DNA of 64,000 bases from an uncultured Flavobacteriaceae bacterium (GCA_947495135.1 CANLXN010000002.1:310001-374000), one strand, 5' to 3'. Shown: positions 15,544 through 24,813, counted from the first letter of the stretch. The notes: generated from the sequence alone by a model not told the origin. Program-made: numbers and translations.

Positions 15544-18192
15544 TTATTTCCTGTTTATATACATTGGACCTGCTTTTTCTCTTAAATCTCCTTCAGCATT
15601 TTGATATATAAGAACATAATAATAGGTGCCTTCTGGTAATTGCGCGTTAGGTTCTACTGTAACACGACCACTAGACATCCCCCTAAAGAAATTATCATTC
15701 TGTCCATACCCTTTCGTCTCATAGACTAAAACTCCCCATCTATTATAGATATGCAATTCATTTTCTGGATATTGCTGTAATCCACGAATTACAAAAACAT
15801 CGTTCAGTCCATTTTCATTAGGGCTTAAAAAATCATAAGCTTGTAAATTATCTTCAACATCTTCATCTCCAATATTGAATTCGATGAAATCGGGTATTCC
15901 ATTGTTATTGTCGTCAGCAATTTCATCTCCATTTGGTATTCCGTCTACATCACAATCTGCATTTAACCAAGATTCTGTATTTGGGAGAGTCCTACTTTCA
16001 GGAAGAAACGAACATATATCTAACGGTTCCGTTTCATCTATAATTTCATCTACATTAATTACGCTATCCTCATCACAATCCAAATTATCCCACTCTTCGC
16101 TTGGAAGTACCGTTTGGCTTGCCGTTAGGAAGTCGCACAAAACTTGCGGATTGGTTTCATCACCTAATTCTGTCTCATTTATCACTCCATCTCCGTCGCA
16201 ATCGAGATTTTGCCATTCTATCGAAGTAGGCACTTCCTGATTCCGAAGAATATAGTCACAAGGATTAAGAGGATTCGTATCGTTAAACTTTTCACGTTGA
16301 TTGGTAACACCATCCCCGTCGCAATCAAAGACTGCCCATTCTGCCGAACCAAAAGTAGTTTGGTTACCCCATACAAAGTCGCAAAACTCTTTAGTATTGG
16401 TCCCATCGATGGTCTCTATCGAATTTATTACCCCATCCCCATCACAATCAAGAGCACCCCATTCTTCAGAAGGCTCTACCGTTTGACTTTCAACCTCGTA
16501 CTCGCATTTCATTCTAGGGTTTGTATTATCTTCTAATTCTGTGCCATTTACCACACCATCTCCATCACAATCCAAAGCATTCCATTCTTCAGAAGTTGGC
16601 ACTGTTTGGCTTTCCAAAACAAATCGACACGGTTCTAGAAAATAAACCCATTCGTCCTGATTGATCACCCCATCTCCGTCGCAGTCAAGATTCCTAAACT
16701 CATCTGTAATCGGCACAGACTGGCTCTCCCTTATTAAACTACAAGGGTTAGCAGGATCTGTTCCATCCTCAATTTCCACGCCATTAGGAACACCGTCTCC
16801 ATCACAATCGTTCACTGGAAAAAGCAAACAATCTCCAACAAAAATTGTGACGGTGGCAGTATCGCAATTATTAACATTGAGTCGTTCGCACAACGTATAT
16901 TGAAGTGTGTATGTTCCAGGGAGTATGCCGGGAAGCACATCTACGGTTCCATCAGAGTTAATACCAATGGACCCAATGGTGGTAGGTGTTATAATTACCA
17001 CTGCTGGATTTATTTCCAAGCCATTTAAGCGATCGTTATCTAAAATATTCTCAAAGCTTCCTCCAAAAATACCATTAATAGGCATATCGGTATAATCGTC
17101 GTTTACCGCATCTATTACGGGAGCAAATACGACGAGTGTGGCAAAAGCCGTGGCGCAATTGGAAGGATTAATAGTCTCGCATATTTGATATTCCACCACG
17201 TACGTTCCTTCAGGAGTTGGCGAAGGTAGAAACATAGTTCCATCTGGATTCACAGACGCTCCTGGCAGGCCATCATCATCAATAACCGTTGCTGTAACAG
17301 CTTCGGCGGCAAAAGGCATCCCATTTATGGTATCGTTATCGTAAATGCTGGTTAATGTACTTCCTCCTTCAAATCCATTGAAAGGAGTGGCACTAAAATC
17401 GTTGTCGGCGGCCGATATGGATGGAGGAAACATCTGAATTGCGACAATAGCCGAACTGCAATTAGACGGATTGTTCGCTTCACAAATTTGATATTCTACC
17501 TCGAAAATTTGTGCTGGAGTATTAGGAGGCACTGTAATTGTTCCGTCTACATTAAACACCACACCCGTTAAACCGTCATCATCAATTACACTTCCTATCA
17601 CATCCGTATTAGAAAAGGGAGCTCCATTTAACGAATCATTACCATAAACCGAAGCTGTAGTACCACCATCAAAACCGCTTATAGGAGTGCCAGTGAAATC
17701 GTCTACTATCGCTTGTATAAAAGGAGGGTTTACTAAAATAGTGGCTACCGTGATATCGCAACTGAGATTATTAATTGCTTCGCAAATTTCATATTTAATT
17801 GCATATAGGCTAGCTGGAGTTCCTGCCGGGACCGTAAGCGTACCGTCTGGGTTAATGACGACCCCTGTCAAGCCGTCGTTATCTACTATAAGTGCCACGA
17901 CATCTGTATCTGCAAAAGGAGCACCATCTATGGTATCATTATCGTAAACGCTCGATGTAGTACCTCCAACAAAACCGTTGATTGGAATTGAAGAGAAATC
18001 ATCCTCGACCGCATCAATTACTGCAACAGGTTTATCTACATAGGAAGAGACATTTTCTATCCCAACGCTGTTTAGTGTTGGCAAAACATTGGCCATAGCC
18101 TCCGTTATTATAAATAGAAACATGAGTAGACACAAACAAAGACTTCCTATATGTGGAGGCATTGTAAAATCTCTGTAAACACGAAAGTTCAT
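15544..18192 (-). CDS. T9SS type B secreted repeat adhesin (gliding motility-associated C-terminal domain)
   Basis: An 882-residue secreted protein. An N-terminal hydrophobic signal is followed by four Ig-like repeats of about 88 residues (each with NDxxxGxPF, DDDGLxGV, and EYQICE), then eight calcium-binding repeats of about 40 residues built on CDGDGVxN (thrombospondin type 3-like), each with paired cysteines. The C-terminus is the CHU_C/type B sorting domain (FLSPNENGLNDVFVIRGL, then LHIYNRWGVLVYE, ending in GPMYINRK). The adjacent PorP/SprF gene supports type B T9SS export to the surface. A shorter start at 18162 is possible. Confidence 0.9.
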   Translation of the reverse strand: MNFRVYRDFTMPPHIGSLCLCLLMFLFIITEAMANVLPTLNSVGIENVSSYVDKPVAVIDAVEDDFSSIPINGFVGGTTSSVYDNDTIDGAPFADTDVVALIVDNDGLTGVVINPDGTLTVPAGTPASLYAIKYEICEAINNLSCDITVATILVNPPFIQAIVDDFTGTPISGFDGGTTASVYGNDSLNGAPFSNTDVIGSVIDDDGLTGVVFNVDGTITVPPNTPAQIFEVEYQICEANNPSNCSSAIVAIQMFPPSISAADNDFSATPFNGFEGGSTLTSIYDNDTINGMPFAAEAVTATVIDDDGLPGASVNPDGTMFLPSPTPEGTYVVEYQICETINPSNCATAFATLVVFAPVIDAVNDDYTDMPINGIFGGSFENILDNDRLNGLEINPAVVIITPTTIGSIGINSDGTVDVLPGILPGTYTLQYTLCERLNVNNCDTATVTIFVGDCLLFPVNDCDGDGVPNGVEIEDGTDPANPCSLIRESQSVPITDEFRNLDCDGDGVINQDEWVYFLEPCRFVLESQTVPTSEEWNALDCDGDGVVNGTELEDNTNPRMKCEYEVESQTVEPSEEWGALDCDGDGVINSIETIDGTNTKEFCDFVWGNQTTFGSAEWAVFDCDGDGVTNQREKFNDTNPLNPCDYILRNQEVPTSIEWQNLDCDGDGVINETELGDETNPQVLCDFLTASQTVLPSEEWDNLDCDEDSVINVDEIIDETEPLDICSFLPESRTLPNTESWLNADCDVDGIPNGDEIADDNNNGIPDFIEFNIGDEDVEDNLQAYDFLSPNENGLNDVFVIRGLQQYPENELHIYNRWGVLVYETKGYGQNDNFFRGMSSGRVTVEPNAQLPEGTYYYVLIYQNAEGDLREKAGPMYINRK
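15880..16815 (-). repeat. Eight tandem thrombospondin type 3-like repeat units (DNA period about 117-125 bp)
   Basis: The codons for CDGDG recur near 15945, 16070, 16192, 16315, 16438, 16560, 16678 and 16800. The last units are degenerate (CDEDS, CDVDG). The regular spacing makes this stretch look array-like at the DNA level, but it is in-frame coding sequence. Confidence 0.85.
16830..18020 (-). repeat. Four tandem Ig-like repeat units (about 260 bp each)
   Basis: Four units of about 88 residues with the shared pattern DDF/Y..xPIxGF.GG, NDxxxGxPF, IDDDGL, NPDGT, YEICE.....C. They form the N-terminal half of the secreted adhesin. Confidence 0.8.
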
Positions 18193-18301
18193 ATAATTAT
18201 ATTTATTCTTCGCTTTTATTTAATTGTGGAATATAGTGATAAACGTTTAATGCGCTTTAGCTAATACTTTTTAATCACAAAGACCTGGTTATGCAAAAAT
18301 G

Positions 18302-18325
18302 CAAATATAAGTTTGACGAGGTCAA
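18302..18325 (-). promoter_or_regulatory. Promoter element and palindrome upstream of adhesin operon
   Basis: TATATTTG on the minus strand (18302-18309) is a perfect -7 match. Directly upstream lies the inverted repeat TTGACGAGGTCAA (18313-18325), 5-bp arms with a 3-bp spacer. The palindrome sits where the spacer of the promoter would be, so it could be an operator. The predicted leader is long, about 105 bases. Confidence 0.35.
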
Positions 18326-18468
18326 TTCCATCCTTATTTATAAAAAATTTCCAACCAGATTAAATCTAGTTCATTATGGTAGTGTTATTTCCCTAGCTTA
18401 AAAATTCTAAAATCAATAAGCGCTATCTATATGCTATAAATGAAGATGAAAGTGTCTATAAATCTTCG

Positions 18469-18476
18469 TAAATTTG
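18469..18476 (+). promoter_or_regulatory. -7 promoter element of the DUF2452 gene
   Basis: TAAATTTG matches TAnnTTTG perfectly, 58 bases before the ATG at 18535. No clear -33 box is seen. Confidence 0.35.
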
Positions 18477-18534
18477 AAGAAAAAGAAGAACATTCAGAAA
18501 CTATTGACTGAAATGTGACAATAATAAAAAAAAT

Positions 18535-18930
18535 ATGAGTAAAAAACCTGATCAGGTCGTGTTTAATGAAGAGGAACAACGCTATGATGCTGCCTTAAAA
18601 CCTTATGCAACTGGAGTTGGCGCACCTGCCATTACCACTTTAGATACAATTGCTTGGAAGAATGTTAATATTGATAAAGTTAACAAACAGGTAAAAGCGA
18701 AGTACAACGAATTGAAAGCAGAGTTTGATGCGTTGATGGATAAATTTGAATACAATAACTTGGTTTATCAGGCAAAATTTAATTTTGAACCTTCCGTAGG
18801 TGAAACGTACCATCTCTATAAGGATAAAAAAGAACAGATGTTTCTGTCAATTATTTCTCCTAATGAATGCAATTTTAATCACTTAGGAACTTTCAAATTG
18901 AATGCAGATAAAATGTGGGAGAAATTATAA
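18535..18930 (+). CDS. DUF2452 family protein
   Basis: A 131-residue cytoplasmic protein that matches my memory of the DUF2452 family: KPDQVVFNEEEQRYDAALKPYATGVGAP at the start, a central helical stretch, and YQAKFNFEPSVGETYHLY near the middle. The function is unknown. It stands alone between the adhesin operon and tRNA-Val. An A/T-rich hairpin (about 18941-18962) follows and may act as a weak terminator. Confidence 0.75.
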   Translation: MSKKPDQVVFNEEEQRYDAALKPYATGVGAPAITTLDTIAWKNVNIDKVNKQVKAKYNELKAEFDALMDKFEYNNLVYQAKFNFEPSVGETYHLYKDKKEQMFLSIISPNECNFNHLGTFKLNADKMWEKL

Positions 18931-18971
18931 TCTATGGATTAAAAAAAAAGATTCTTTTTTTAATATAATTA

Positions 18972-19002
18972 TTTGCGGGTTCTAAAAACTAACTTATATT
19001 TG
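18972..19002 (+). promoter_or_regulatory. Promoter of tRNA-Val
   Basis: TTTG (18972-18975), 19 bp, TATATTTG (18995-19002): an exact match to the Bacteroidota promoter consensus, about 60 bases upstream of the tRNA. Confidence 0.75.
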
Positions 19003-19062
19003 CACCCGCCTACGCAACTAAAAAGAGTTGTTTCAGCAAAAAAGGCCCGCCTTTTAAAAAAC

Positions 19063-19137
19063 GGGCGCTTAGCTCAGTTGGTTCAGAGCACTTGGTTTAC
19101 ACCCAAGGGGTCGGGGGTTCGAATCCCTCAGCGCCCA
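19063..19137 (+). tRNA. tRNA-Val (anticodon TAC)
   Basis: A full cloverleaf of 75 bases can be drawn. The acceptor GGGCGCT pairs with AGCGCCC and the D stem is GCTC/GAGC. The anticodon stem CTTGG/CCAAG holds the loop TTTACAC (anticodon TAC, valine), and the T arm is GGGGG-TTCGAAT-CCCTC. The 3' CCA is not encoded. It is preceded by a perfect promoter and followed by an intrinsic terminator. Confidence 0.96.
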
Positions 19138-19147
19138 CATCAAATAG

Positions 19148-19177
19148 AAAACCGCACTCGTTAGAGTGTGGTTTTTT
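19148..19177 (+). terminator. Intrinsic terminator after tRNA-Val
   Basis: ACCGCACTC (19151-19159) pairs with GAGTGTGGT (19164-19172) around a GTTA loop, followed by a run of six T. Confidence 0.8.
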
Positions 19178-19289
19178 GCTTTACGCAAAAGCCAAGCAAG
19201 GCTTGAAGCTTTGGAGTAAAGTAAAAAACTAGGACGATAGTACGCAGGTTTTAATTTGCAGCAGCGGTCTCGCAATAGGGATCATGAAA

Positions 19290-20126
19290 CTATTGACCAG
19301 CTTGATGTAAATGTACATCTCGTTGTGGAAATGGAATACTAATACCAGCAGCCTCCAAACGTTTTTTAGACTCTTCAATAGTATAAAATTTCACATTCCA
19401 GAAGTCTTCATTCAATGCCCAAAACCGAACTGTTAGATTCACAGAACTATCCGCTAACTCAGCGACTGCAACCATGGGCATCCGCCCCTCTTCCTTAATA
19501 ATTGCCTCCTGTTCATTGAGCAAATTAAGTAATATTTCTTTGGTCAAAGCCAAATCACTTGAATATGAAACACCAATAGTTAGTGCCTCACGCCTAACGC
19601 CCTCCACTGTGAAATTGACTATACTCTCGTTCGATAATTTTCCATTTGGAATAATGGCCTGTTGATTCCCAAAGGTTAAAAGTTTGGTGGTGAAAATTGA
19701 AATCTCCTTTACGGTACCCTCTAGACCTTGCGCCTTAATAAAATCTCCTACTTTAAAAGGCTTAAACAAAAGAATAAGTACTCCTCCAGCAAAATTTGCC
19801 AGCGACCCTTGAAGTGCTAACCCAATGGCTAGTCCAGCTGCTCCTACAATGGCAACCAGAGAAGTAGATTTCACTCCTAACTGAGTAATGACGAGTACAA
19901 AAAGAATTATTTTGAGGGACCAGTTAATAAGATCGGCAGTAAATTTTTCCAACGTAGGATCGTAATCCTTTACAGCAAAAAATCTACGAACCATTTTATT
20001 AATAAACCTGATAATTGCAAGTCCAAAAAAGCCAATTATCAACGCCGCTATGAGGCCTGGGGCAAAATCCCAGAACCATTTCACCAATGCTTTTATGTAA
20101 TCCTGATAACTATTCAAATTATTCAT
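19290..20126 (-). CDS. mscS: Small-conductance mechanosensitive channel (MscS family)
   Basis: A 278-residue inner-membrane channel that opens under membrane tension and releases solutes during hypo-osmotic shock. Three transmembrane helices occupy roughly residues 18-40, 70-85 and 88-120. The pore helix is rich in Gly/Ala (GAAGLAIGLALQGSLANFAGG), then the beta domain (FKVGDFIKAQGLEGTVKEI) and an alpha/beta C-terminus ending IPFPQRDVHLH. Length and order match the short E. coli-type MscS. It appears to be a single-gene unit. Confidence 0.93.
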   Translation of the reverse strand: MNNLNSYQDYIKALVKWFWDFAPGLIAALIIGFFGLAIIRFINKMVRRFFAVKDYDPTLEKFTADLINWSLKIILFVLVITQLGVKSTSLVAIVGAAGLAIGLALQGSLANFAGGVLILLFKPFKVGDFIKAQGLEGTVKEISIFTTKLLTFGNQQAIIPNGKLSNESIVNFTVEGVRREALTIGVSYSSDLALTKEILLNLLNEQEAIIKEEGRMPMVAVAELADSSVNLTVRFWALNEDFWNVKFYTIEESKKRLEAAGISIPFPQRDVHLHQAGQ

Positions 20127-20194
20127 TTCAATTTTTATTTGATCTAATATTAAGAATTAAGGTAATGACTTTACAGACTCTCGAGATAATTTAC

Positions 20195-21412
20195 CTACAA
20201 AACTTCTGCGACTACAAAAGTACTACCTCCAATATAAATGAGGTCATTTTTTGATGCTAATTTCAAGGCAGCGTCATAAGCTTCCCTTACATTTGAGTAA
20301 CACGCTCCTTTAAGATCAAATTTAGCAGCCTCTAGAGCTAGATCTTCAACTTTTAAAGCTCTTGAAATTTGAGGAGCACAAAAATAATAGATTGCATCTT
20401 TAGGAAAAAGCGGAAGAATATGCTCCAAAGATTTATCACTTACCACACCTAAAACTATGTGTAATTTGTCAAATCTTTGCTGGGTCAATTGCTTCAATGT
20501 ATAACTGAGCCCCTCCTTATTGTGAGCGGTATCACAAATAACCATGGGTTCTTCTTTTAATAATTGCCACCGCCCTTGAAGCCCTGTACTTTTTACTACA
20601 TACAATAAGCCCTGTTCCATTTGCTCAGGTGAAATTTTCCACCCACCTTGTTGCAGCACTTTCAAGGTAGTTTGAACGGTACGTATATTTTGTTTTTGAT
20701 AATTTCCTTTCAGATCTGATGGAAGTAACTCCGTTTCCTCATCTTCAGAGAAATAGACGGGGGCATTTAAACTTTCAGAAACAGAAAGAAAGACCGACTT
20801 TGTTTCCTTGTGTTTTTCACCTATAACAACTGGAACATTTGCCTTAATAATTCCGGCTTTTTCTCGAGCTATCAATCCTAAAGTATTTCCCAAAAATTGA
20901 GTGTGATCTAATCCAATATTTGTAATCACAGAAACTTCCGGGCTTACAATATTTGTGCTATCTAACCTCCCACCTAATCCAACTTCTACAATTGCAATGT
21001 CCACTTTTTCTTTTCTGAAATAATCGAACGCCATTCCAACGGTCATCTCAAAAAACGACAGCTGTTCTTTCTCAAAAAAGCCTTGGTGCATACTTATGAA
21101 ATTGATCACCGCTTGCTCAGGCATCATGGCGCCATTGATTTTTATTCGCTCCCGAAAATCTTTGAGATGTGGAGAAGTATAAAGCCCTACCTTATATCCC
21201 GCCTCCATTAAAACCGATGCTAGCATATGGCTCACAGAGCCTTTTCCATTGGTCCCAGCCACATGAACGCTTTTAAACGAACGCTGGGGGTGATCTAAAT
21301 ATGAGGCAAGTTTCCAGGTATTGGTTAAATCGGTTTTGTAAGCCGCACTTCCAACTCTTTGATACATGGGCAATTGAGAAAAAAGCCAGTCTAGGGTTTG
21401 CTTATAGGTAAT
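20195..21412 (-). CDS. folC: Folylpolyglutamate synthase / dihydrofolate synthase, probably ATT-initiated
   Basis: FolC adds glutamate to dihydropteroate and folates in the cytoplasm. The Mur-ligase-type ATP loop AGTNGKGSVSH is present with LYTSPHLKDFRERI, EVGLGGRLDSTN and CDTAHNKEGL. The usual N-terminus TYKQTLDWLFSQLPMYQR is encoded from an ATT codon at 21412, 17 bases after the stop of the upstream gene. No ATG, GTG or TTG lies between the preceding in-frame TAA and a TTG at 21373. Starting at that TTG would remove 13 conserved residues. I therefore annotate 405 residues with ATT start; the alternative is 392 residues from 21373. Confidence 0.88.
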   Translation of the reverse strand: MTYKQTLDWLFSQLPMYQRVGSAAYKTDLTNTWKLASYLDHPQRSFKSVHVAGTNGKGSVSHMLASVLMEAGYKVGLYTSPHLKDFRERIKINGAMMPEQAVINFISMHQGFFEKEQLSFFEMTVGMAFDYFRKEKVDIAIVEVGLGGRLDSTNIVSPEVSVITNIGLDHTQFLGNTLGLIAREKAGIIKANVPVVIGEKHKETKSVFLSVSESLNAPVYFSEDEETELLPSDLKGNYQKQNIRTVQTTLKVLQQGGWKISPEQMEQGLLYVVKSTGLQGRWQLLKEEPMVICDTAHNKEGLSYTLKQLTQQRFDKLHIVLGVVSDKSLEHILPLFPKDAIYYFCAPQISRALKVEDLALEAAKFDLKGACYSNVREAYDAALKLASKNDLIYIGGSTFVVAEVL

Positions 21413-21429
21413 AACAGTAACTTTTTAAG

Positions 21430-23913
21430 TTATTTAATGATCAGTTTTTTGACCGCGCTATTGTTTCCTTCTGAAATTTTCACATAATAGATTCCTGCGG
21501 ATATCCCATCCAAATCGAGCGTAAAATTGCTCGTGTAATTCTCAGCTTGAAGCACTGTCTTCCCTAGCACATTATATACCTCAACCGAAATTCTACCACT
21601 AACACTCAAAAGATCTATGGTTACAGATTCTGAAGCAGGATTAGGATAAAGACTCACATGAGCCTCCAAAGAAGCATCTTCAATGCTAAATATGTCATTT
21701 GAAATATCGATCATATACGCAGATCTACCATAGGTAGCCGCATATAACACCTCTCCGTCCTCCTGTATATGCATATCGGTTACCACAACCGAAGGCATAT
21801 TTTCTCCAAGAACCTCCCAATTTAAACCATCATCTCCACTTATAAACACTCCAACATCTGTCGCCAAATAGAGGTTCCCGTAGCTATCTTTTAAGATATC
21901 ATTCATTGGAATATCCGGCAAAGAAGTGCCGATGTCTGTCCAAGTAGCACCATTATCTGCAGTCTTATAAACATGTCCCGAATCTTCGCCATATCGATAA
22001 CCAGAATAAGTCGCGTAAAACGAATTTACGTCATCTCTATCTGCTAACACTTTGGTCACCCATCGGTTAGGCAAGCTGCTGGAAACGTTGGCCCAATTAG
22101 AACCTCCATCCAAAGTCACAGAGATATTTCCGTCGTCTGTCCCAACTATGATAACATCACTGTTTAAGGGGGAAACATCGAAAGAGTAAATGGTTCCAAA
22201 GGTAAGATTACCTCCTCCAGAGCCATTTGTTAGATCCGGACTTATAGCATTCCAAGTACCTGCTCCATTTGTCGACTTGTACAACTGGCTGGATCCATAG
22301 TAAACAATTTCAGAATCACTAGGGTCTAGAAGAATAGGCGTATTCCAGTTCTTACGACCGTTAGGTTCATTTACTCCGTTAAAACTATTTGCGTCGTTTG
22401 TTGATTTACCCATGTTTCCATTCTGGGATAATACATAAATTACATTTGTGTTGTTGGCGTCTACCAAAGGCTGAAAGCCATCTCCTCCATAAATAGGAGT
22501 CCAATCACTTAGTCCACCGGTAGTTGTTCTAATGGTATTATTGTCTTGTGTCCCGCCATATCGCTTATCGTCATTTTGTGGATCCACATAAAAGCGATAG
22601 AATTGCGTAATAGGAAGTGTTAGGTCTTTTACTGAAGAAGCTCCATCATCTGCACTTTTGTAGAGTCCGCCGTCATTTCCTAGCAATACTTCACCATTTT
22701 CGCTGGCATTGAAGGCAAGGGCATGTTGATCCACATGTACATTTGGAAACGCGGTAAACCAACTATTACCACCATCGGTCGATTTTTCAACTACAAAATC
22801 TACATTGTAGATAGTGTTCTCATCCGCAGGATCAACGAAGATTCCTCTAAACCACCAGTGAAAACCTACATTAGAGAGCTGGGAAGAATTTACTTCTATC
22901 CATGTATCACCGCCATCGGAAGTTCGATAAACACCTTGAATACTACCGCTTGCATCTGCATAGCGCGCATATAAAACGTTCGGATTGGATGAAGAGATAT
23001 CTATACTTATTCGTCCTTTCTGTGTTGGGTTACTAGGGAGACCATTGGTCATTTCGGTCCAATTATCACCTCCATCTAGCGATCGATGCAATCCAGAACC
23101 TGCTCCACCATACTCTCTATTTTGAGGAGTTCTCACACGCTGCCAGCTAGCGGCATAGAGAATATCTCCATTGGACGGATGCATAGCCATATCAATAACC
23201 CCAGTGATTTCATTCACCAACAAAACTTGATCCCAAGTATCACCTCCATCGGTTGTTCTATACACTCCCCTGTTTAAATCTGCCCTAAACAATGGCCCCA
23301 TTGCGCCTACAAACACGGTATTTTCATCACTTGGATCGATTAAAATTTTCCCTATACTACCAACGTCTGGAAGTCCTTTGGTTTCCCAGGTCGTTCCGCC
23401 ATCCGTACTTTTATAAATTCCGTCACCATCGTAAGCAAGCGATCCTCCTCCAGCATTTACCTCTCCCGTTCCAACCCAAAGCACATCTGTATTGTTCTTT
23501 GAAATTTCAATATCGCCAATGGATAGCATTTCCTGATCGTCAAAAATTGGCAACCATGTATTACCTGCATCGGTAGTCTTGAATATACCTCCAGAAGCTG
23601 CTCCTACATAGTAAGTTTGTGCTTGATCTACGGGAATTTCAATATCGGTTATTCGGCCTCCCGTATTTAACGGACCCACCAATTCCCAGATAGCGGCACT
23701 TGATCTTTGCTCCCCCAATTTCTCTCTTTTCCAAGCAACTGCATTAGAGTAGGCATTGGTGTTAATTTCTCCTGTTGGGTAAGCTCGCTGCATGAACATA
23801 AAATCATGTGGAGTTTCTTCTGAAGAAGACAAAATTTCTTTTTGTTTATGAGATGTTTCTTGACAACTTAAAACTGTAAAAGCTAGAAAACAAAGGGCAA
23901 TTAAACGATTCAT
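21430..23913 (-). CDS. Secreted BNR/sortilin-type beta-propeller protein with T9SS type A sorting domain
   Basis: A protein of about 827 residues. I chose the ATG at 23913 (MNRLIALCFLAFTVLSCQ), which gives a lipobox-like signal; the longer frame from 23970 runs into the upstream gene region. Many BNR/Asp-box motifs (STDGGxTW, TSDGGDTW, SLDGGDNW) indicate a double sortilin/VPS10-like beta-propeller, as in carbohydrate-binding or glycosidase-like proteins. The C-terminus (LYPNPASESVTIDLL ... GIYYVKI ... KKLIIK) is a type A T9SS domain. No catalytic residues can be assigned. It is co-directional with folC, with a very short gap. Confidence 0.88.
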   Translation of the reverse strand: MNRLIALCFLAFTVLSCQETSHKQKEILSSSEETPHDFMFMQRAYPTGEINTNAYSNAVAWKREKLGEQRSSAAIWELVGPLNTGGRITDIEIPVDQAQTYYVGAASGGIFKTTDAGNTWLPIFDDQEMLSIGDIEISKNNTDVLWVGTGEVNAGGGSLAYDGDGIYKSTDGGTTWETKGLPDVGSIGKILIDPSDENTVFVGAMGPLFRADLNRGVYRTTDGGDTWDQVLLVNEITGVIDMAMHPSNGDILYAASWQRVRTPQNREYGGAGSGLHRSLDGGDNWTEMTNGLPSNPTQKGRISIDISSSNPNVLYARYADASGSIQGVYRTSDGGDTWIEVNSSQLSNVGFHWWFRGIFVDPADENTIYNVDFVVEKSTDGGNSWFTAFPNVHVDQHALAFNASENGEVLLGNDGGLYKSADDGASSVKDLTLPITQFYRFYVDPQNDDKRYGGTQDNNTIRTTTGGLSDWTPIYGGDGFQPLVDANNTNVIYVLSQNGNMGKSTNDANSFNGVNEPNGRKNWNTPILLDPSDSEIVYYGSSQLYKSTNGAGTWNAISPDLTNGSGGGNLTFGTIYSFDVSPLNSDVIIVGTDDGNISVTLDGGSNWANVSSSLPNRWVTKVLADRDDVNSFYATYSGYRYGEDSGHVYKTADNGATWTDIGTSLPDIPMNDILKDSYGNLYLATDVGVFISGDDGLNWEVLGENMPSVVVTDMHIQEDGEVLYAATYGRSAYMIDISNDIFSIEDASLEAHVSLYPNPASESVTIDLLSVSGRISVEVYNVLGKTVLQAENYTSNFTLDLDGISAGIYYVKISEGNNSAVKKLIIK

Positions 23914-23962
23914 ATCAACTAATTTTAAGCATAAAGATACCAAAAATACGTTTGCTAAAAGT

Positions 23963-24655
23963 CTAAACAAGCCAATTGTAAGAGTTAAATTTCTCCTTTA
24001 TATGAATTACAAAATAAACAAAAGAGAACTGAGCTATTATTTCTGCTGCATTTACAGTTCCTATTAAAAGGGTACTACCCGACAACAATTCATGAATAAA
24101 GGTTCCTAAACATACTAATGTATAGCCCGCCCCTGTTATAAAAGCAAATAACAACTTTGGATGTTTGCTGAACGCAGCAACGTAGAAACAAGAGAAGATA
24201 AAAATACAAAAGGGAACGGCCCCTAAGGTAATTAAGCTAAAATCTTTCATCTCATTTACCGAAAGGATAAAAACCAACGCAATAATGTATAGTAAACCTG
24301 CTACGGCTATGAAGCCTACGAAAATATCGATCCATTTCAGCCTAACGGAGGTCGCTGCTAACACAGGTCTAAGCAACACGATTCCAGTTGTAAAAAAAAT
24401 AGCAAACAACGGTGCTATATAGTTGAAATTTTGTTCGAAATCTGCAGCTGCAAAGTATTCTCCAATCATTGCACTTCCTAGAAACAAAGCCAAGGTTCCA
24501 TTCCATTTTTTAGTAGACAATGAGTAAAAAGAAAATAAGAGTATATGAAATACAGGCTTAATAAATCGAGTGTCTTCATTGCCGTATACAACAGACACTA
24601 AAACCGAGGTAAGACCCACGGCTAAGGCTAAATATTTAAGTACATAAGGTTTCAT
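23963..24655 (-). CDS. Eight-helix integral membrane protein, possibly YhhN/TMEM86-like
   Basis: A 230-residue, very hydrophobic protein with about eight predicted transmembrane helices. The topology and length, an early FIKPVFHILLF segment and GSAMIGEYF are compatible with the YhhN/TMEM86 (lysoplasmalogenase-like) family, but I cannot confirm the diagnostic residues by eye. It is located 49 bases upstream of the BNR protein gene on the same strand. Treat the function as unknown. Confidence 0.6.
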   Translation of the reverse strand: MKPYVLKYLALAVGLTSVLVSVVYGNEDTRFIKPVFHILLFSFYSLSTKKWNGTLALFLGSAMIGEYFAAADFEQNFNYIAPLFAIFFTTGIVLLRPVLAATSVRLKWIDIFVGFIAVAGLLYIIALVFILSVNEMKDFSLITLGAVPFCIFIFSCFYVAAFSKHPKLLFAFITGAGYTLVCLGTFIHELLSGSTLLIGTVNAAEIIAQFSFVYFVIHIKEKFNSYNWLV

Positions 24656-24813
24656 TGGGACATGAAATGTGGCGCAAAATACTACTATTCTTTTAATTAC
24701 CCAGAATTAAAAACAAAATGCATTTGTATTCATAAAGCCCAACTGCTCAATAAAGCCTTTCTTTAGCAAATAACTTATCGCATTACACTATCTTTATCAC
24801 ATAAACACAATCT

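Larger units (their letters stand above)
18193..18534. other. Divergent intergenic region with two promoters
   Basis: This 342-base AT-rich gap between the adhesin operon (minus) and the DUF2452 gene (plus) contains one -7 element for each direction and a short palindrome. I see no open frame of interest and no RNA gene. Confidence 0.6.

Noticed and set aside
15880-16815. Evenly spaced near-identical short sequences that look like a CRISPR array
   Set aside because: The units are in-frame codons for calcium-binding CDGDG repeats, the spacers are coding and similar to each other, and no cas genes are near.
18973-19164. Plus-strand small open frame covering the tRNA promoter and tRNA
   Set aside because: It overlaps a perfect promoter and the tRNA; no independent coding signal.
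19069-19275. Minus-strand open frame of 68 codons across tRNA-Val
   Set aside because: It translates the antisense of the tRNA (ending LRDSNPRPLG-type sequence), a known false-gene pattern.
19178-19289. Possible third copy of the structured repeat (minus-strand ATCCCTATTGC near 19280)
   Set aside because: Only the last block is similar; the GGGC and CGGGCT blocks are missing on the side where they should be, inside mscS.
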